From positions 1 to 60,044 of the forward strand of contig CBFGSA010000001.1 in assembly GCA_965651365.1 (NCBI GenBank): a stretch of 60,044 nucleotides of DNA, in the 5' to 3' direction. The position numbers and the translations under genes are program-made. This document shows, in pieces, positions 32,265 to 40,457 of this stretch. The notes under the pieces were generated by a model that saw nothing but the letters and a program-made list of their open reading frames with translations, had not been told where the DNA came from and made no database searches. This stretch comes from DASSBG01 sp965651365 (GTDB lineage Bacteria; Pseudomonadota; Gammaproteobacteria; Xanthomonadales; Rhodanobacteraceae). Positions within the stretch are counted from its first letter, which is position 1. Every line of letters starts with the position of its first letter.

Positions 32265-35114
32265 TCAGGCAGAGGCCAGCTTGTCGCGTTGCTCGCTCAA
32301 CGCATCGCGCTTTTGCTGCCATTCGGCAAGGCGCGCGCGTTCCTGTTCCACGACCTCGGCCGGCGCATTGTCGACGAAGCGCGCATTGCCGAGCTTGCCC
32401 TCGCACTTGGCGATTTCCTGGCCGATGCGGACAATTTCCTTGTCCAGACGGGCCTTTTCGGCGTCCAGGTCGATCAGGCCGGCCAGCGGGATCAGGATGC
32501 GCAGCTTGCCGACCACGGCGGTCGCAGCGGCCGGCTCCTCGCCATCGCCCAGCCATTGCGGGGCCTCGCTGTGGGCGAGAAAGGCGATCTGGTCGGCAAA
32601 GCGCTGCACGCGGGCACGATCCCCGCTGTCGCCGTCTGCCAGCAGCAGGGGAATGGTCTTGCCCGGCGCAATGTTCATTTCCGCACGGATGCGGCGGATG
32701 CCGCCCAGCACGGCCTTCAGCCATTCGATATCGGCGCTGGCGGCCTCGTCGCTGGCGATGGTGCCGGTATCGGGCCACGGCCGCTGCATGATGCTGTCGC
32801 TGTCCAGGCCCAGTCGGGGAGCCACCTGCTGCCAGATCTCCTCGGTGATGAACGGGATGACCGGGTGCAGCGCGCGCAGCACGGTTTCCAGCACCACCAG
32901 CAGCGTGTGCCGGGTCGACGCCGCCGCTTCCGTGTCGCCCCCTTGCAGCGCCGGCTTCGACAATTCCAGAAACCAGTCGCAATACTCGTTCCACACAAAC
33001 TCGTAAAGCGCCTGCGCCAGATGGTCAAAGCGATAGGTCTCGAAATGCTGCTCCACTTCGAGCAGCGTCTCTTTGAGCCGTGACAAGATCCAGCGCTCCG
33101 CCGCGGTCGCCGGCATTTCCCGAGTCCCGAGTCCCGAGTCCCGAGTCCCGTCCCCCACATTCATCAACACAAATCGCGACGCATTCCACAGCTTGTTGCA
33201 AAACGCCTTGTACCCCTCCGCCCGGCTGATATCGAAGTTGATGGTGCGGCTGTAGCTGGCCAGGGCAGCAAAGGTGAAACGCATGGCGTCGGTGCCGATG
33301 GCGCGGATGCCGTCGGGATAGTCCTTGCGGATGCGCTTTTCGACTTTCTCGCGCACCTGCGGGATCAGCAGCGAGCGGGTGGATTTTTCCACCAGCGGCT
33401 CCAACTCGATGCCGTCGATCAGGTCCAGTGGATCGAGCGTGTTGCCCTTGGATTTGGACATTTTCTTGCCTTCGGCGTCGCGCACGATGGCGTTGATGTA
33501 GACCTCGCGGAAGGGCACCTCACCAATGAAGTACCGGGTTGCCATGACCATGCGCGCGACCCAGAAGAAGATGATGTCGAAGCCGGTCACCAGCACCGCG
33601 CTGGGCAGGAAGATGCGATCCGCATTCCAGTTGGCGATGATCTCGCCGCGCTCATTGCCGATCGGCCCGCCGGCGGGCCAGCCCAAGGTCGAAAACGGCC
33701 ACAGCGCCGAGGAAAACCAGGTGTCCAGTACGTCGCTGTCCTGGGTCAGCGTGCCCACCGGTTCGGACTCGGCATGCTGGCGCGCATCGGCCTCGTTTTC
33801 GCCGACGAAGATGTTGCCGGCCTCGTCGTACCAGGCCGGAATCTGATGGCCCCACCAGAGCTGGCGGCTGATGCACCAGTCCTGGATGTTCTCCAGCCAC
33901 TGGGTGTAGGTCTTGGTCCAGTTTTCGGGCACGAACCGGATCTCGCCCGAGGTGACCGCTTCCAGTGCCGGTCGGGTGATGGCCGTGTGCCCGCCGGGGC
34001 GGCCGTCGTCCAGCGTGTCGCGGGTCAGATCCACGAACCACTGGTCGGTCAGCATCGGTTCGATCACGGCGTCCGAACGCTGGCTGACCGGTACCTGCAG
34101 CTTGTGTGCTTTGGTTTCCACCAGCAGATTCGCAGCTTCCAGGTCGGCCAGCACGGCCTTGCGCGCCGCGTAGCGATCCATGCCGCGATACTTCGCCGGT
34201 GCGTTGTCGTTGACCTTCGCATCCAGGGTGAAGATCTCGCGCGACTCCAGGCCGTGCCGCTGGCCGATGGCGTAGTCGTTGAAATCGTGCGCCGGCGTGA
34301 TCTTGACGCAGCCGGTGCCGAATTCGCGGTCGACGTAGTCGTCGGCAATGACCGGAATCTGCCGCCCGCACAATGGCAGCTCCAGCGTCTTGCCAACCAG
34401 GTGCGCATACCGCTCGTCTTCGGGATGCACCGCCACGGCCACGTCACCGAGCATGGTTTCCGGGCGCGTGGTGGCGATTACCACCGACTCGTCGCTGCCC
34501 GTGACCGGATAGCGGATCGACCACAGGTGGCCGTCGCGCTCGACGTTGTTGACCTCCAGGTCGGACACGGCCGTGCCCAGCACCGGATCCCAGTTGACCA
34601 GCCGGTTGCCGCGGTAGATCAGCCCGGAGCGGTACCATTCGACGAACACCTTGCGCACCGCGGCCGACAGGCCCTCGTCCATGGTGAAACGCTCGCGCGA
34701 CCAGTCGGCCGCCACGCCCAGTCGACGCATCTGGCGGGTGATGATCGAGCCGGACTGCTCCTTCCACTGCCACACCCGATCAACGAAGGCCTCGCGCCCC
34801 AGCGCGTGCTTGTCGCTGCCCTCGGCCGCGAGCTGATTCTCGACGATCTTCTGTGTGGCGATGCCGGCGTGGTCGCTGCCGACCTGCCACAGCGTGTTGT
34901 CGCCCTTCATCCGGTGGTAGCGGATCAGCATGTCCATCACGGTCTGCTGGAAGGCGTGGCCCATGTGCAGGGTGCCGGTGACATTCGGCGGCGGCAGCAG
35001 GATGCAGTAGGGCGAGCCCTCACCGCTGGGCCGGAAATACCCCGCAGCTTCCCACTGCGCATACCACTTCGACTCGATCTGGGCGGGCTCGAAACTCTTT
35101 TCCATGGGCGTCAC
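32265..35114 (-). CDS. valS: Valyl-tRNA synthetase
   Basis: A 949-residue class I synthetase. The HIGH-type motif is PPPNVTGTLHMGHAF, the KMSKS motif is GKKMSKSKGNT, the CP1 editing domain lies between, and a C-terminal coiled coil (about 885-945) is present. Length matches the family. Unusually, a loop in the anticodon-binding domain, near residue 660, is encoded by four perfect 7-bp repeats (33121-33148) and reads GTRDSGLGTRE; the same heptamer is otherwise intergenic. The start at 35114 gives MTPMEKSFEP; the second Met would also fit. Convergent with rimI, divergent from higB. Confidence 0.97.
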   Translation of the reverse strand: MTPMEKSFEPAQIESKWYAQWEAAGYFRPSGEGSPYCILLPPPNVTGTLHMGHAFQQTVMDMLIRYHRMKGDNTLWQVGSDHAGIATQKIVENQLAAEGSDKHALGREAFVDRVWQWKEQSGSIITRQMRRLGVAADWSRERFTMDEGLSAAVRKVFVEWYRSGLIYRGNRLVNWDPVLGTAVSDLEVNNVERDGHLWSIRYPVTGSDESVVIATTRPETMLGDVAVAVHPEDERYAHLVGKTLELPLCGRQIPVIADDYVDREFGTGCVKITPAHDFNDYAIGQRHGLESREIFTLDAKVNDNAPAKYRGMDRYAARKAVLADLEAANLLVETKAHKLQVPVSQRSDAVIEPMLTDQWFVDLTRDTLDDGRPGGHTAITRPALEAVTSGEIRFVPENWTKTYTQWLENIQDWCISRQLWWGHQIPAWYDEAGNIFVGENEADARQHAESEPVGTLTQDSDVLDTWFSSALWPFSTLGWPAGGPIGNERGEIIANWNADRIFLPSAVLVTGFDIIFFWVARMVMATRYFIGEVPFREVYINAIVRDAEGKKMSKSKGNTLDPLDLIDGIELEPLVEKSTRSLLIPQVREKVEKRIRKDYPDGIRAIGTDAMRFTFAALASYSRTINFDISRAEGYKAFCNKLWNASRFVLMNVGDGTRDSGLGTREMPATAAERWILSRLKETLLEVEQHFETYRFDHLAQALYEFVWNEYCDWFLELSKPALQGGDTEAAASTRHTLLVVLETVLRALHPVIPFITEEIWQQVAPRLGLDSDSIMQRPWPDTGTIASDEAASADIEWLKAVLGGIRRIRAEMNIAPGKTIPLLLADGDSGDRARVQRFADQIAFLAHSEAPQWLGDGEEPAAATAVVGKLRILIPLAGLIDLDAEKARLDKEIVRIGQEIAKCEGKLGNARFVDNAPAEVVEQERARLAEWQQKRDALSEQRDKLASA
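33121..33148. repeat. Four heptamers (CGAGTCC) inside valS
   Basis: Four exact CGAGTCC units, the complement register of the CGGGACT repeat at 3965-3992, lie in frame in valS. Gain or loss of a number of units not divisible by three would shift the frame. Confidence 0.9.
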
Positions 35115-35213
35115 GGCATCAGGTGCCGCAATGGCGGCACGTGGAAATTCGGGGAACCCGGCATTGTACGGTGAAAGAACCGCACCGCAACAGCAGACAG
35201 AAGCCTGGCTGAC

Positions 35214-35242
35214 TTGACGAGTGTAAACAAATTGTTTATGTT
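35214..35242 (+). promoter_or_regulatory. Promoter and operator of higBA module 1
   Basis: TTGACG (35214-35219), a 17-bp spacer and TATGTT (35237-35242) form a promoter. TAAACAA-A-TTGTTTA, a perfect 7-bp-arm dyad at 35224-35238, fills the spacer up to the -10 and is the likely HigA operator. If correct, transcription starts near 35249, inside the annotated ATG-initiated frame. Confidence 0.55.
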
Positions 35243-35531
35243 GATCATTGTGATTCGGAGCTTCGCCAGCAAGAAAACCGAAGCGCTCTTTGTCGACGGA
35301 CGGTCACGACGCATGCCACCCGCGATCTTCAAAAGGGCAGCGATGCGGCTGACGCAACTCGACAACGCCACCGACATCAACGATATGCGTGAACCCCCGT
35401 CGAATTGTTTGGAGCGCCTGTCGGGAAGCCGGAAAGGGCAATGGAGCGTGCGCATCAATGACCAGTGGCGGCTGTGTTTCCGTTTTGCGCGTGGCGACGC
35501 TTTCGATGTTGAGATTTGTGACTATCACTGA
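35238..35531 (+). CDS. higB: HigB-type toxin (RelE/ParE superfamily), module 1
   Basis: A 97-residue type II toxin, expected to be a ribosome-dependent mRNA endonuclease. The family body is clear: IRSFASKKTEALF, then RLSGSRKGQWSVRINDQWR and a terminal DVEICDYH. The ATG at 35238 lies within the putative operator and has no ribosome site; a GTG at 35250 would give the common MIRSFA start and match a leaderless transcript from the promoter described. The antitoxin gene follows 10 bp downstream. The module sits between valS and sdaA, a plausible insertion position. Confidence 0.9.
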   Translation: MLIIVIRSFASKKTEALFVDGRSRRMPPAIFKRAAMRLTQLDNATDINDMREPPSNCLERLSGSRKGQWSVRINDQWRLCFRFARGDAFDVEICDYH

Positions 35532-35541
35532 GGCCGTGATC

Positions 35542-35847
35542 ATGACTGCTACCACTTCGAGGAACGCCTTGCCTGCCATTCATCCGGGTGAGTTTCTGGC
35601 TGAAATCCTGGAGGACCATGGCATGAGCCAGGCACAATTGGCGCGTACCATCAATGTTTCGCCGATGCGCGTTTCCCATCTGCTTCGGTGCCAGCGACCG
35701 ATGAGTGCCGAGCTGGCGCTGCGCCTGGGCCGTGCATTTGGCCAGTCCCCACAGTATTGGCTGAATCTGCAAAACGCGTACGATCTGAAAACCACCGAAG
35801 CGCGCATCAGGCAGAGTCTCGACAAGGTGCAGCAGGTCGCCGCCTGA
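35542..35847 (+). CDS. higA: HigA-type antitoxin (XRE family), module 1
   Basis: A 101-residue helix-turn-helix antitoxin that neutralises HigB and represses the operon. The HigA signature IHPGEFLAEILEDHGMSQAQLA leads into the HTH (INVSPMRVSHLLRCQRPMSAELALRLGRAFGQSPQYWLNLQ). The start at 35542 is the first ATG of the recognisable protein. Its likely operator is the TAAACAA/TTGTTTA dyad at 35224-35238. Toxin-first gene order is typical of higBA. Confidence 0.93.
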   Translation: MTATTSRNALPAIHPGEFLAEILEDHGMSQAQLARTINVSPMRVSHLLRCQRPMSAELALRLGRAFGQSPQYWLNLQNAYDLKTTEARIRQSLDKVQQVAA

Positions 35848-35858
35848 TTGGCGGCATG

Positions 35859-35886
35859 CCAATCCCGAACCCCGAATCCCGGCCCT
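35859..35886. repeat. Heptamer repeat (AATCCCG/AACCCCG)
   Basis: AATCCCG, AACCCCG and AATCCCG follow in 7-bp register between higA and the convergent sdaA. It is a third intergenic copy of the GGGATTC family. Confidence 0.55.
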
Positions 35887-37269
35887 TCAGCACTCGATCA
35901 CGTTTACGGCCAGCCCGCCGCGTGAAGTTTCCTTGTACTTGTCGCGCATGTCGCGGCCGGTGTCACGCATGGTCTTGATCACCTTGTCCAGCGACACGCG
36001 GTGCTTGCCGTCCGAGCGCATCGCCATGCGGCTGGCGTTGATGGCCTTGACCGAGCCCATGGCATTGCGCTCGATGCAGGGGATCTGCACCAGGCCGCCG
36101 ATCGGGTCGCAGGTCAGGCCGAGGTTGTGTTCCATGCCGATTTCGGCCGCGTTCTCGATCTGCCAGATCGTGCCGCCGAGCGCGGCGGTGAGGCCGCCGG
36201 CGGCCATCGAGCAGGCCACGCCGACCTCACCCTGACAACCGACTTCGGCGCCCGAGATCGAGGCGTTTTCCTTGTACAGAATGCCGATGGCACCGGCCGT
36301 GAGCAGAAAATCCAGGATGCCTTGCTCGTTCGCTGCGGGGCAGAAGTCGTGGTAGTAGTGCAGAACGGCGGGAATAATGCCGGCCGCCCCATTGGTGGGT
36401 GCGGTCACCACGCGGCCTCCGGCGGCGTTCTCCTCGTTGACCGCCAGCGCGTACAGATTGACCCAGTCCAGTTGCGTCAATGGGTCCTTGACCGGTTCAT
36501 CGCTGCGCTGCTGCAGATCCTCGTACAGTTTGGGTGCGCGGCGGCTGACACGCAGGCCACCCGGCAGTTCGCCCGGCGAGCGCAGTCCGCGGCTGACGCA
36601 GCCCTGCATCGCGCGCCAGATCGTCAGCAGGCCCTCACGAATCTCGTCCTCGCTGCGCCAGACCTTTTCATTCTCCAGCATCAGCCTGGCGATCGTGATG
36701 CCGTGCTTGTCGCACAGCGCGAGCAATTCGTCACCGGATGAAAAACCGTACGGCTGCGGCGTGGTGTCGGCCACGATGCGGTCCTCGGCGGCCTCGTCGT
36801 GGTTGACCACGAAACCGCCGCCGACCGAGTAGTACTCGCGCGAGGCCAGCTCCGCACCGTCGGCGTCGAAAGCTGCGAAACGCATGCCATTGGGGTGAAA
36901 GGGCAGTTTTTGGCGCTTGTTGAACTTCAGGTCCGCCTTTTCGTTGAAGTCGATCTCGTGCCGGCCCATCAGCCGGATGCGGCCACTGCTGCGGATGCGT
37001 TCGAGGATTCCCGGGATTGCGTCGGGATCGACCCGGTCCGGCCAGTGGCCCTCCAGGCCCAGCAGCACCGCCTTGTCGGTGCCGTGCCCGCGACCGGTCA
37101 GGGCCAGCGAGCCGAACAGCTCGCACTGAATGCGCGCCGCCTTGTCGAGGCGGCCTTCTTCATCCAGCCAGTGGCTGATGAAACGCGCGGCCGCGCGCAT
37201 CGGCCCCACGGTGTGCGAGGACGACGGCCCGATGCCGATCTTGAACAGGTCGAAAATGCTGACGGACAT
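35887..37269 (-). CDS. sdaA: L-serine ammonia-lyase (single-chain)
   Basis: A 460-residue iron-sulfur enzyme that deaminates L-serine to pyruvate and ammonia. The beta-domain start MSVSIFDLFKIGIGPSSSHT is diagnostic, and the alpha domain has the 4Fe-4S cysteines in GAEVGCQGEVGVACSMAAGG and LVQIPCIERNA. Length matches E. coli SdaA (454). It stands alone on the minus strand, divergent from the glutaredoxin-like gene by 64 bp, with a higBA module behind it. Confidence 0.96.
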   Translation of the reverse strand: MSVSIFDLFKIGIGPSSSHTVGPMRAAARFISHWLDEEGRLDKAARIQCELFGSLALTGRGHGTDKAVLLGLEGHWPDRVDPDAIPGILERIRSSGRIRLMGRHEIDFNEKADLKFNKRQKLPFHPNGMRFAAFDADGAELASREYYSVGGGFVVNHDEAAEDRIVADTTPQPYGFSSGDELLALCDKHGITIARLMLENEKVWRSEDEIREGLLTIWRAMQGCVSRGLRSPGELPGGLRVSRRAPKLYEDLQQRSDEPVKDPLTQLDWVNLYALAVNEENAAGGRVVTAPTNGAAGIIPAVLHYYHDFCPAANEQGILDFLLTAGAIGILYKENASISGAEVGCQGEVGVACSMAAGGLTAALGGTIWQIENAAEIGMEHNLGLTCDPIGGLVQIPCIERNAMGSVKAINASRMAMRSDGKHRVSLDKVIKTMRDTGRDMRDKYKETSRGGLAVNVIEC

Positions 37270-37333
37270 GGGTTTGGCCTCGCCGGCTGGCTAAAATGGC
37301 ATTGTACGAGCTGCCACCGGCACGGATAAACCT

Positions 37334-37558
37334 TTGCCCGAACTGATTCTCTACCAGCGCGACGACTGCAAGCTTTGTGATCAGGCACTGGCACTGCTGG
37401 CCGCCGCCGGCGTGCCGGACTTTGAAAGCGTCTGGATCGACGACGATCCCGACCTCGAAGCCCGCTACGGCGACCGCGTGCCCGTGCTGCGCAACCGCCG
37501 CTCCGGCAGCGAGCTGGACTGGCCCTTCAGCACGCAGCAAATCCAGGCGCTGCTGTAG
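37334..37558 (+). CDS. Glutaredoxin family protein (DUF836-like)
   Basis: A 74-residue thioredoxin-fold protein with the redox motif CKLC at residues 13-16 and the cis-Pro in RVPVLRNRRSG. The family member closest in form is DUF836, whose partner is unknown. The start is a TTG at 37334, because no ATG lies in frame before the family N-terminus (MPELILYQRDDCKLC). The gene ends CTG-TAG-GTGCAG, where GTAG begins a REP-like element. Confidence 0.85.
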   Translation: MPELILYQRDDCKLCDQALALLAAAGVPDFESVWIDDDPDLEARYGDRVPVLRNRRSGSELDWPFSTQQIQALL

Positions 37559-37699
37559 GTGCAGCCCATGCGCGCGACAGTCGTGCAGTCATCCCGCGCA
37601 AGAGGATAGCTCGGATGAAGGCGCGCCGCGCTGCAATCCGGGGTGCGGATGGCATGAGAAAGCCTGGCCCCGGATTTCGCTGCGCTGCATTCGGGCTAC
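37555..37699. repeat. REP cluster between the glutaredoxin-like gene and higA2
   Basis: A degenerate GTAGGTGCAGCCCATGCGCG at 37555, a GCTCGGATGAAGGCGCGCCG copy near 37609 and an inverted copy ending ATTCGGGCTAC at 37699 fill the 137-bp convergent gap. Both flanking genes take their stop codon from these elements. Confidence 0.65.
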
Positions 37700-38031
37700 G
37701 GGTGTGTCGCGGGTACCAGCGGCTTGATTCTGGCCAGGTTCTTCACCGCGGCCTGCTCGGCGTCCCAAAGATCAACGGCGCGTTGTGCATTGGCCCAGAA
37801 CTCCGCCGAATTTCCAAAAAGGCGTGCCAGGCGCAAAGCCATTTCGGGGCTCACGGCGCGGCGCTCGCGCAGCAGTTCGTTGACGGACTGGCGCGATACG
37901 CCCAGGCGTTTTGCCAAGCTGGAAACGGTCAAGGCGTAATCGGGCAGAAAGTCTTCGCGCAGCATCTCACCCGGATGGGTCGGTCGGCGCTGCAGACGGA
38001 GGGTGTTTGAGATAGTCATTTGTGGCGTCAT
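37696..38031 (-). CDS. higA: HigA-type antitoxin, module 2
   Basis: A 111-residue XRE antitoxin. HigA-type start RPTHPGEMLREDFLPDYALT and HTH (LAKRLGVSRQSVNELLRERRAVSPEMALRLARLFGNSAEFW). The start is taken at 38031 (MTPQMTISNT), just after the toxin stop; ATGs at 38049 and 38019 are alternatives. It differs clearly from the antitoxin at 35542, so the two modules are not a recent duplication. The stop is CCG-TAG inside a GTAGCCCG REP element. Confidence 0.92.
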   Translation of the reverse strand: MTPQMTISNTLRLQRRPTHPGEMLREDFLPDYALTVSSLAKRLGVSRQSVNELLRERRAVSPEMALRLARLFGNSAEFWANAQRAVDLWDAEQAAVKNLARIKPLVPATHP

Positions 38032-38033
38032 TT

Positions 38034-38315
38034 TCAGTGGTAGTCGCAAAACTGGACGTCGAAGGCATCGCCATCAACGAGGCGGAAGCAGATGCGCCAT
38101 TGATCGTTGACCGAAATCGAATATTGTCCTTTTCGGCTGCCTGCCAGTGCGTGCAGCCGATTCCCGGGCGGAACCTTCAAATCGGCCAGGCACGTCGCCA
38201 GGTTGACGTATTCCAGCTTGCGGGCGGCACGCTTGCCGATGTCCGGTGGGCAACGCCTGGTGCTTCCGGTGAGGAAGAGCTCACGGGTGGCGCGGTCTGC
38301 AAACGTTTTGATCAC
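38034..38315 (-). CDS. higB: HigB-type toxin, module 2
   Basis: A 93-residue RelE/ParE-superfamily toxin. The GTG start at 38315 gives MIKTFADRATRELF, the family N-terminus; longer frames read into repeats. The C-terminal half GSRKGQYSISVNDQWRICFRL and terminal FCDYH match HigB. The antitoxin starts 2 bp after its stop. A perfect 16-bp palindrome 13 bp upstream of the start is a likely operator. No ribosome site is obvious. Confidence 0.9.
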   Translation of the reverse strand: MIKTFADRATRELFLTGSTRRCPPDIGKRAARKLEYVNLATCLADLKVPPGNRLHALAGSRKGQYSISVNDQWRICFRLVDGDAFDVQFCDYH

Positions 38316-38328
38316 TGGACAAACGTAA

Positions 38329-38344
38329 TGCGTCACGTGACGCA
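38329..38344. promoter_or_regulatory. Palindromic operator of higBA module 2
   Basis: TGCGTCACGTGACGCA is a perfect 16-bp palindrome 14-29 bp upstream of the higB start. It is unrelated to the TAAACAA/TTGTTTA dyad of module 1, which fits separate autoregulation. Confidence 0.55.
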
Positions 38345-38384
38345 CGTCAAGCACGCAGGCCCTTGCGTACCGTGCACAGCCGGG

Positions 38385-38475
38385 CGTAGCCCGGATGAAG
38401 GCACAACGCGCTGCATCCGGGGAATGGCGTGGCATGAGCGAAGCCTGATCCCGGATTGCGCTGCGCTGCATCCGG
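38385..38475. repeat. Paired GTAGCCCGGATG REP upstream of higBA module 2
   Basis: GTAGCCCGGATGAAGGCACA... at about 38386 and the inverted copy ending GCATCCGGGCTAC near 38481 form a mirror pair. Same family as 12173-12331 and 37606-37699. Confidence 0.7.
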
Positions 38476-38540
38476 GCTACGGACTGGCCAGGTTCTTCGT
38501 GGGCGAGGAATTTCTGACTCGTTGCGCGCATGGCGCGCTC

Positions 38541-39890
38541 TTACAAGCGCTTGAGGATCTGGGTGCGGGCTTCGCGCAGGATGGAGTCGCGGTCGAGGCT
38601 TTCGACCACCTCGCGCACGGCGCGCTTGGCGCCCTTGGCACCCCAGGACTTGCCGTGGATCAGATAGTGTTCGGCGGCGCGGCCGATCAGGGTGGTGGCG
38701 TACCAGGCCAGCGCGCCCTGAAAGCCGGCCGTGACCACGGTAGAAAGCCCGACACTGACGCCCTTGAGCGCCGAGGCGACCAGGTGCACACCCCAGATCG
38801 CGCCCATCAGGGCAATGAGCTGGGCGCTGATGGTGGCGACCAGGCGTCCGGATTCCGAGCGCGTCAGCGGCAGGCCGTAGATGCGTGAAAGCTGCACCAC
38901 CATGGCCGCATCGAGCCCGGCCGCGGCCAGCAGGTCGGCGACCGGGACCGGGTTCAGCGCCACGGCCACGCCCTTGGCCAGGCAGTACTGGCGGATCAGC
39001 TTGCTGGCGAGTTGCCGTCTCGTTTCGGCAATGCGGCGGCTGACGCGGTCGGTGAGGCGGCCGGCAAACAGACCGGCGTTGATCGCGGCCAGCTCCTTGC
39101 CTTCGCGTTCGGCGATCTGCACCAGCCGCGTGCGCAGGGCGCTGACATCGGGCGCTTGGGCCTGTTCGGTTTCGTGCACCGCGCCGTGTGCATCCACCTG
39201 CACGCTGCGCAGCGGCGCGGGCAGGGCCGCGACGGCAACGACGTTCTCCGCTTGCACCAGGCCGACGCTGCGCTGGCGCAGATGGGCCAGCAGGCGATCG
39301 AGATTCTCGTCCGAGAAGCGGTCACGCTTGTTCAGCGCTACCAGCAGTGGACGGTGGGTTTCGCCCAACGCGTGCAGTGCGTCCAGTTCCTCGCGGGTAA
39401 AATCGCCGTCGACCACGAACACCACCAGATCGCTGACTTCGGCGACCTCGTAGGCCAGTTTTTCGCGTGCCTCGCCGTCCAGCTCGTTGATGCCGGGCGT
39501 ATCAATCAGCACCAGCCCGGCGTGGCTGGCCTCGTCCAGCGCCTGTTGCGCCGATTGGGTGGTGGTGCCGTGCAGCACGCCGACGGCAAACGCGTCCCGA
39601 CCGAGCAGGGCGTTGCACAGTGCGGATTTGCCGGTGGACACACGGCCGAACACGGCCACGTGCAGCTCGCCCTTTTCCAGCCGCGCCAGCATGCGTTCGA
39701 TGTCGGCAAATTCGCTGGCCAGCTCGGCGCGAACGTCGTCCGGAATCTGCTCGTCATCAAGCAGGCTGCGCAGACTGCCAGTGACCGGGTCCGCACGCCT
39801 CGGCACAGTAGCGGCAGGGCCCGGTTTTGTCTTCCGGTTGCCGCCTGGTATGCGTCTCAGCAGCTTGCGCCATGCGCCCGTCAGATCCAT
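38541..39890 (-). CDS. GTP-binding protein with DUF697-like membrane domain (distal GTPase of operon)
   Basis: A 449-residue protein with an Era-like GTPase domain: P-loop GRVSTGKS (82-89), G3 DTPG (130-133) and G4 NKRD (187-190). The C-terminal third has hydrophobic segments typical of DUF697 (YcjF-like) membrane association. It is the last gene of a five-gene operon, 7 bp after the YceI gene. It resembles the first gene of the same operon in domain order, but lacks that protein's N-terminal membrane helices. Membrane remodelling or transport control is a guess. Stop TAA lies in TTG-TAA-GAGCGCGCC, a mutated REP head. Confidence 0.85.
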   Translation of the reverse strand: MDLTGAWRKLLRRIPGGNRKTKPGPAATVPRRADPVTGSLRSLLDDEQIPDDVRAELASEFADIERMLARLEKGELHVAVFGRVSTGKSALCNALLGRDAFAVGVLHGTTTQSAQQALDEASHAGLVLIDTPGINELDGEAREKLAYEVAEVSDLVVFVVDGDFTREELDALHALGETHRPLLVALNKRDRFSDENLDRLLAHLRQRSVGLVQAENVVAVAALPAPLRSVQVDAHGAVHETEQAQAPDVSALRTRLVQIAEREGKELAAINAGLFAGRLTDRVSRRIAETRRQLASKLIRQYCLAKGVAVALNPVPVADLLAAAGLDAAMVVQLSRIYGLPLTRSESGRLVATISAQLIALMGAIWGVHLVASALKGVSVGLSTVVTAGFQGALAWYATTLIGRAAEHYLIHGKSWGAKGAKRAVREVVESLDRDSILREARTQILKRL

Positions 39891-39897
39891 GGACGGC

Positions 39898-40446
39898 TCA
39901 ATGCAACACGAGGTGGGCGTGGACCGGCACGTCGTTGCCGATATCGGCCCAGTCCTCGCTGCTGCCGAGGCCGAATTCGAGGCGCTTCAATGTGGTATGC
40001 ACATCCAGCGTGGCACCGCCGCCGGTGGGCTTGAAGTCGACTTTCAGACTCACCGGGCGCTTCACCCCGTGCAGGTCCAGCGAGCCATTGGCGTACACGG
40101 AGCCGTCATCCCGGCGCTCAAACCCGGTGGTCACGAAGCGGGCGCTCGGAAATTTCCTCGTCTCAAAGAAGTCGCCGCCGGTCAGCGTCTGGTCGCGCTC
40201 GCGGGATTGGGTGTCGACGCTGGCGAGCTTGACTCTGACATCAAAGCTTGCATCGGCCAGTTTGTCGGGGTCGTAGATGATTGTGGCATCGAATTCCCGG
40301 AACTGGCCGGTAAACGGCTCGTCCTGGTAGCTGGCGGTGAACTGCAGTGTGCTCTGATCACTGACGACCTTCCAATCGCGCGCTTTGGCCGCCAGTGGCG
40401 CGGACAGCGCGAGCGCCAGGATTGTGCAGAGAAAAATACGCGTCAC
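39898..40446 (-). CDS. YceI family periplasmic protein (distal copy)
   Basis: A 182-residue exported protein; the GTG start at 40446 opens a signal peptide (MTRIFLCTILALALSAPLAA). The YceI lipocalin-like barrel is recognised by WKVVSDQSTLQFTASYQ and the LDLHGVKRPVSLKV block. YceI proteins bind polyisoprenoids or amphiphilic lipids in the periplasm. It follows cytochrome b561 by 11 bp. It is diverged from the YceI at 41002, so the two copies probably have different jobs. Confidence 0.9.
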   Translation of the reverse strand: MTRIFLCTILALALSAPLAAKARDWKVVSDQSTLQFTASYQDEPFTGQFREFDATIIYDPDKLADASFDVRVKLASVDTQSRERDQTLTGGDFFETRKFPSARFVTTGFERRDDGSVYANGSLDLHGVKRPVSLKVDFKPTGGGATLDVHTTLKRLEFGLGSSEDWADIGNDVPVHAHLVLH

Positions 40447-40457
40447 GGTCGGATACC

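Noticed and set aside
37696..38315. Recent duplication of higBA module 1
   Set aside because: Toxin and antitoxin sequences and the operators differ too much; separate acquisition is more likely.
35214..38344. Genomic island or prophage around the higBA modules
   Set aside because: No integrase, att-like repeat pair or tRNA; the intervening genes are ordinary metabolic genes.
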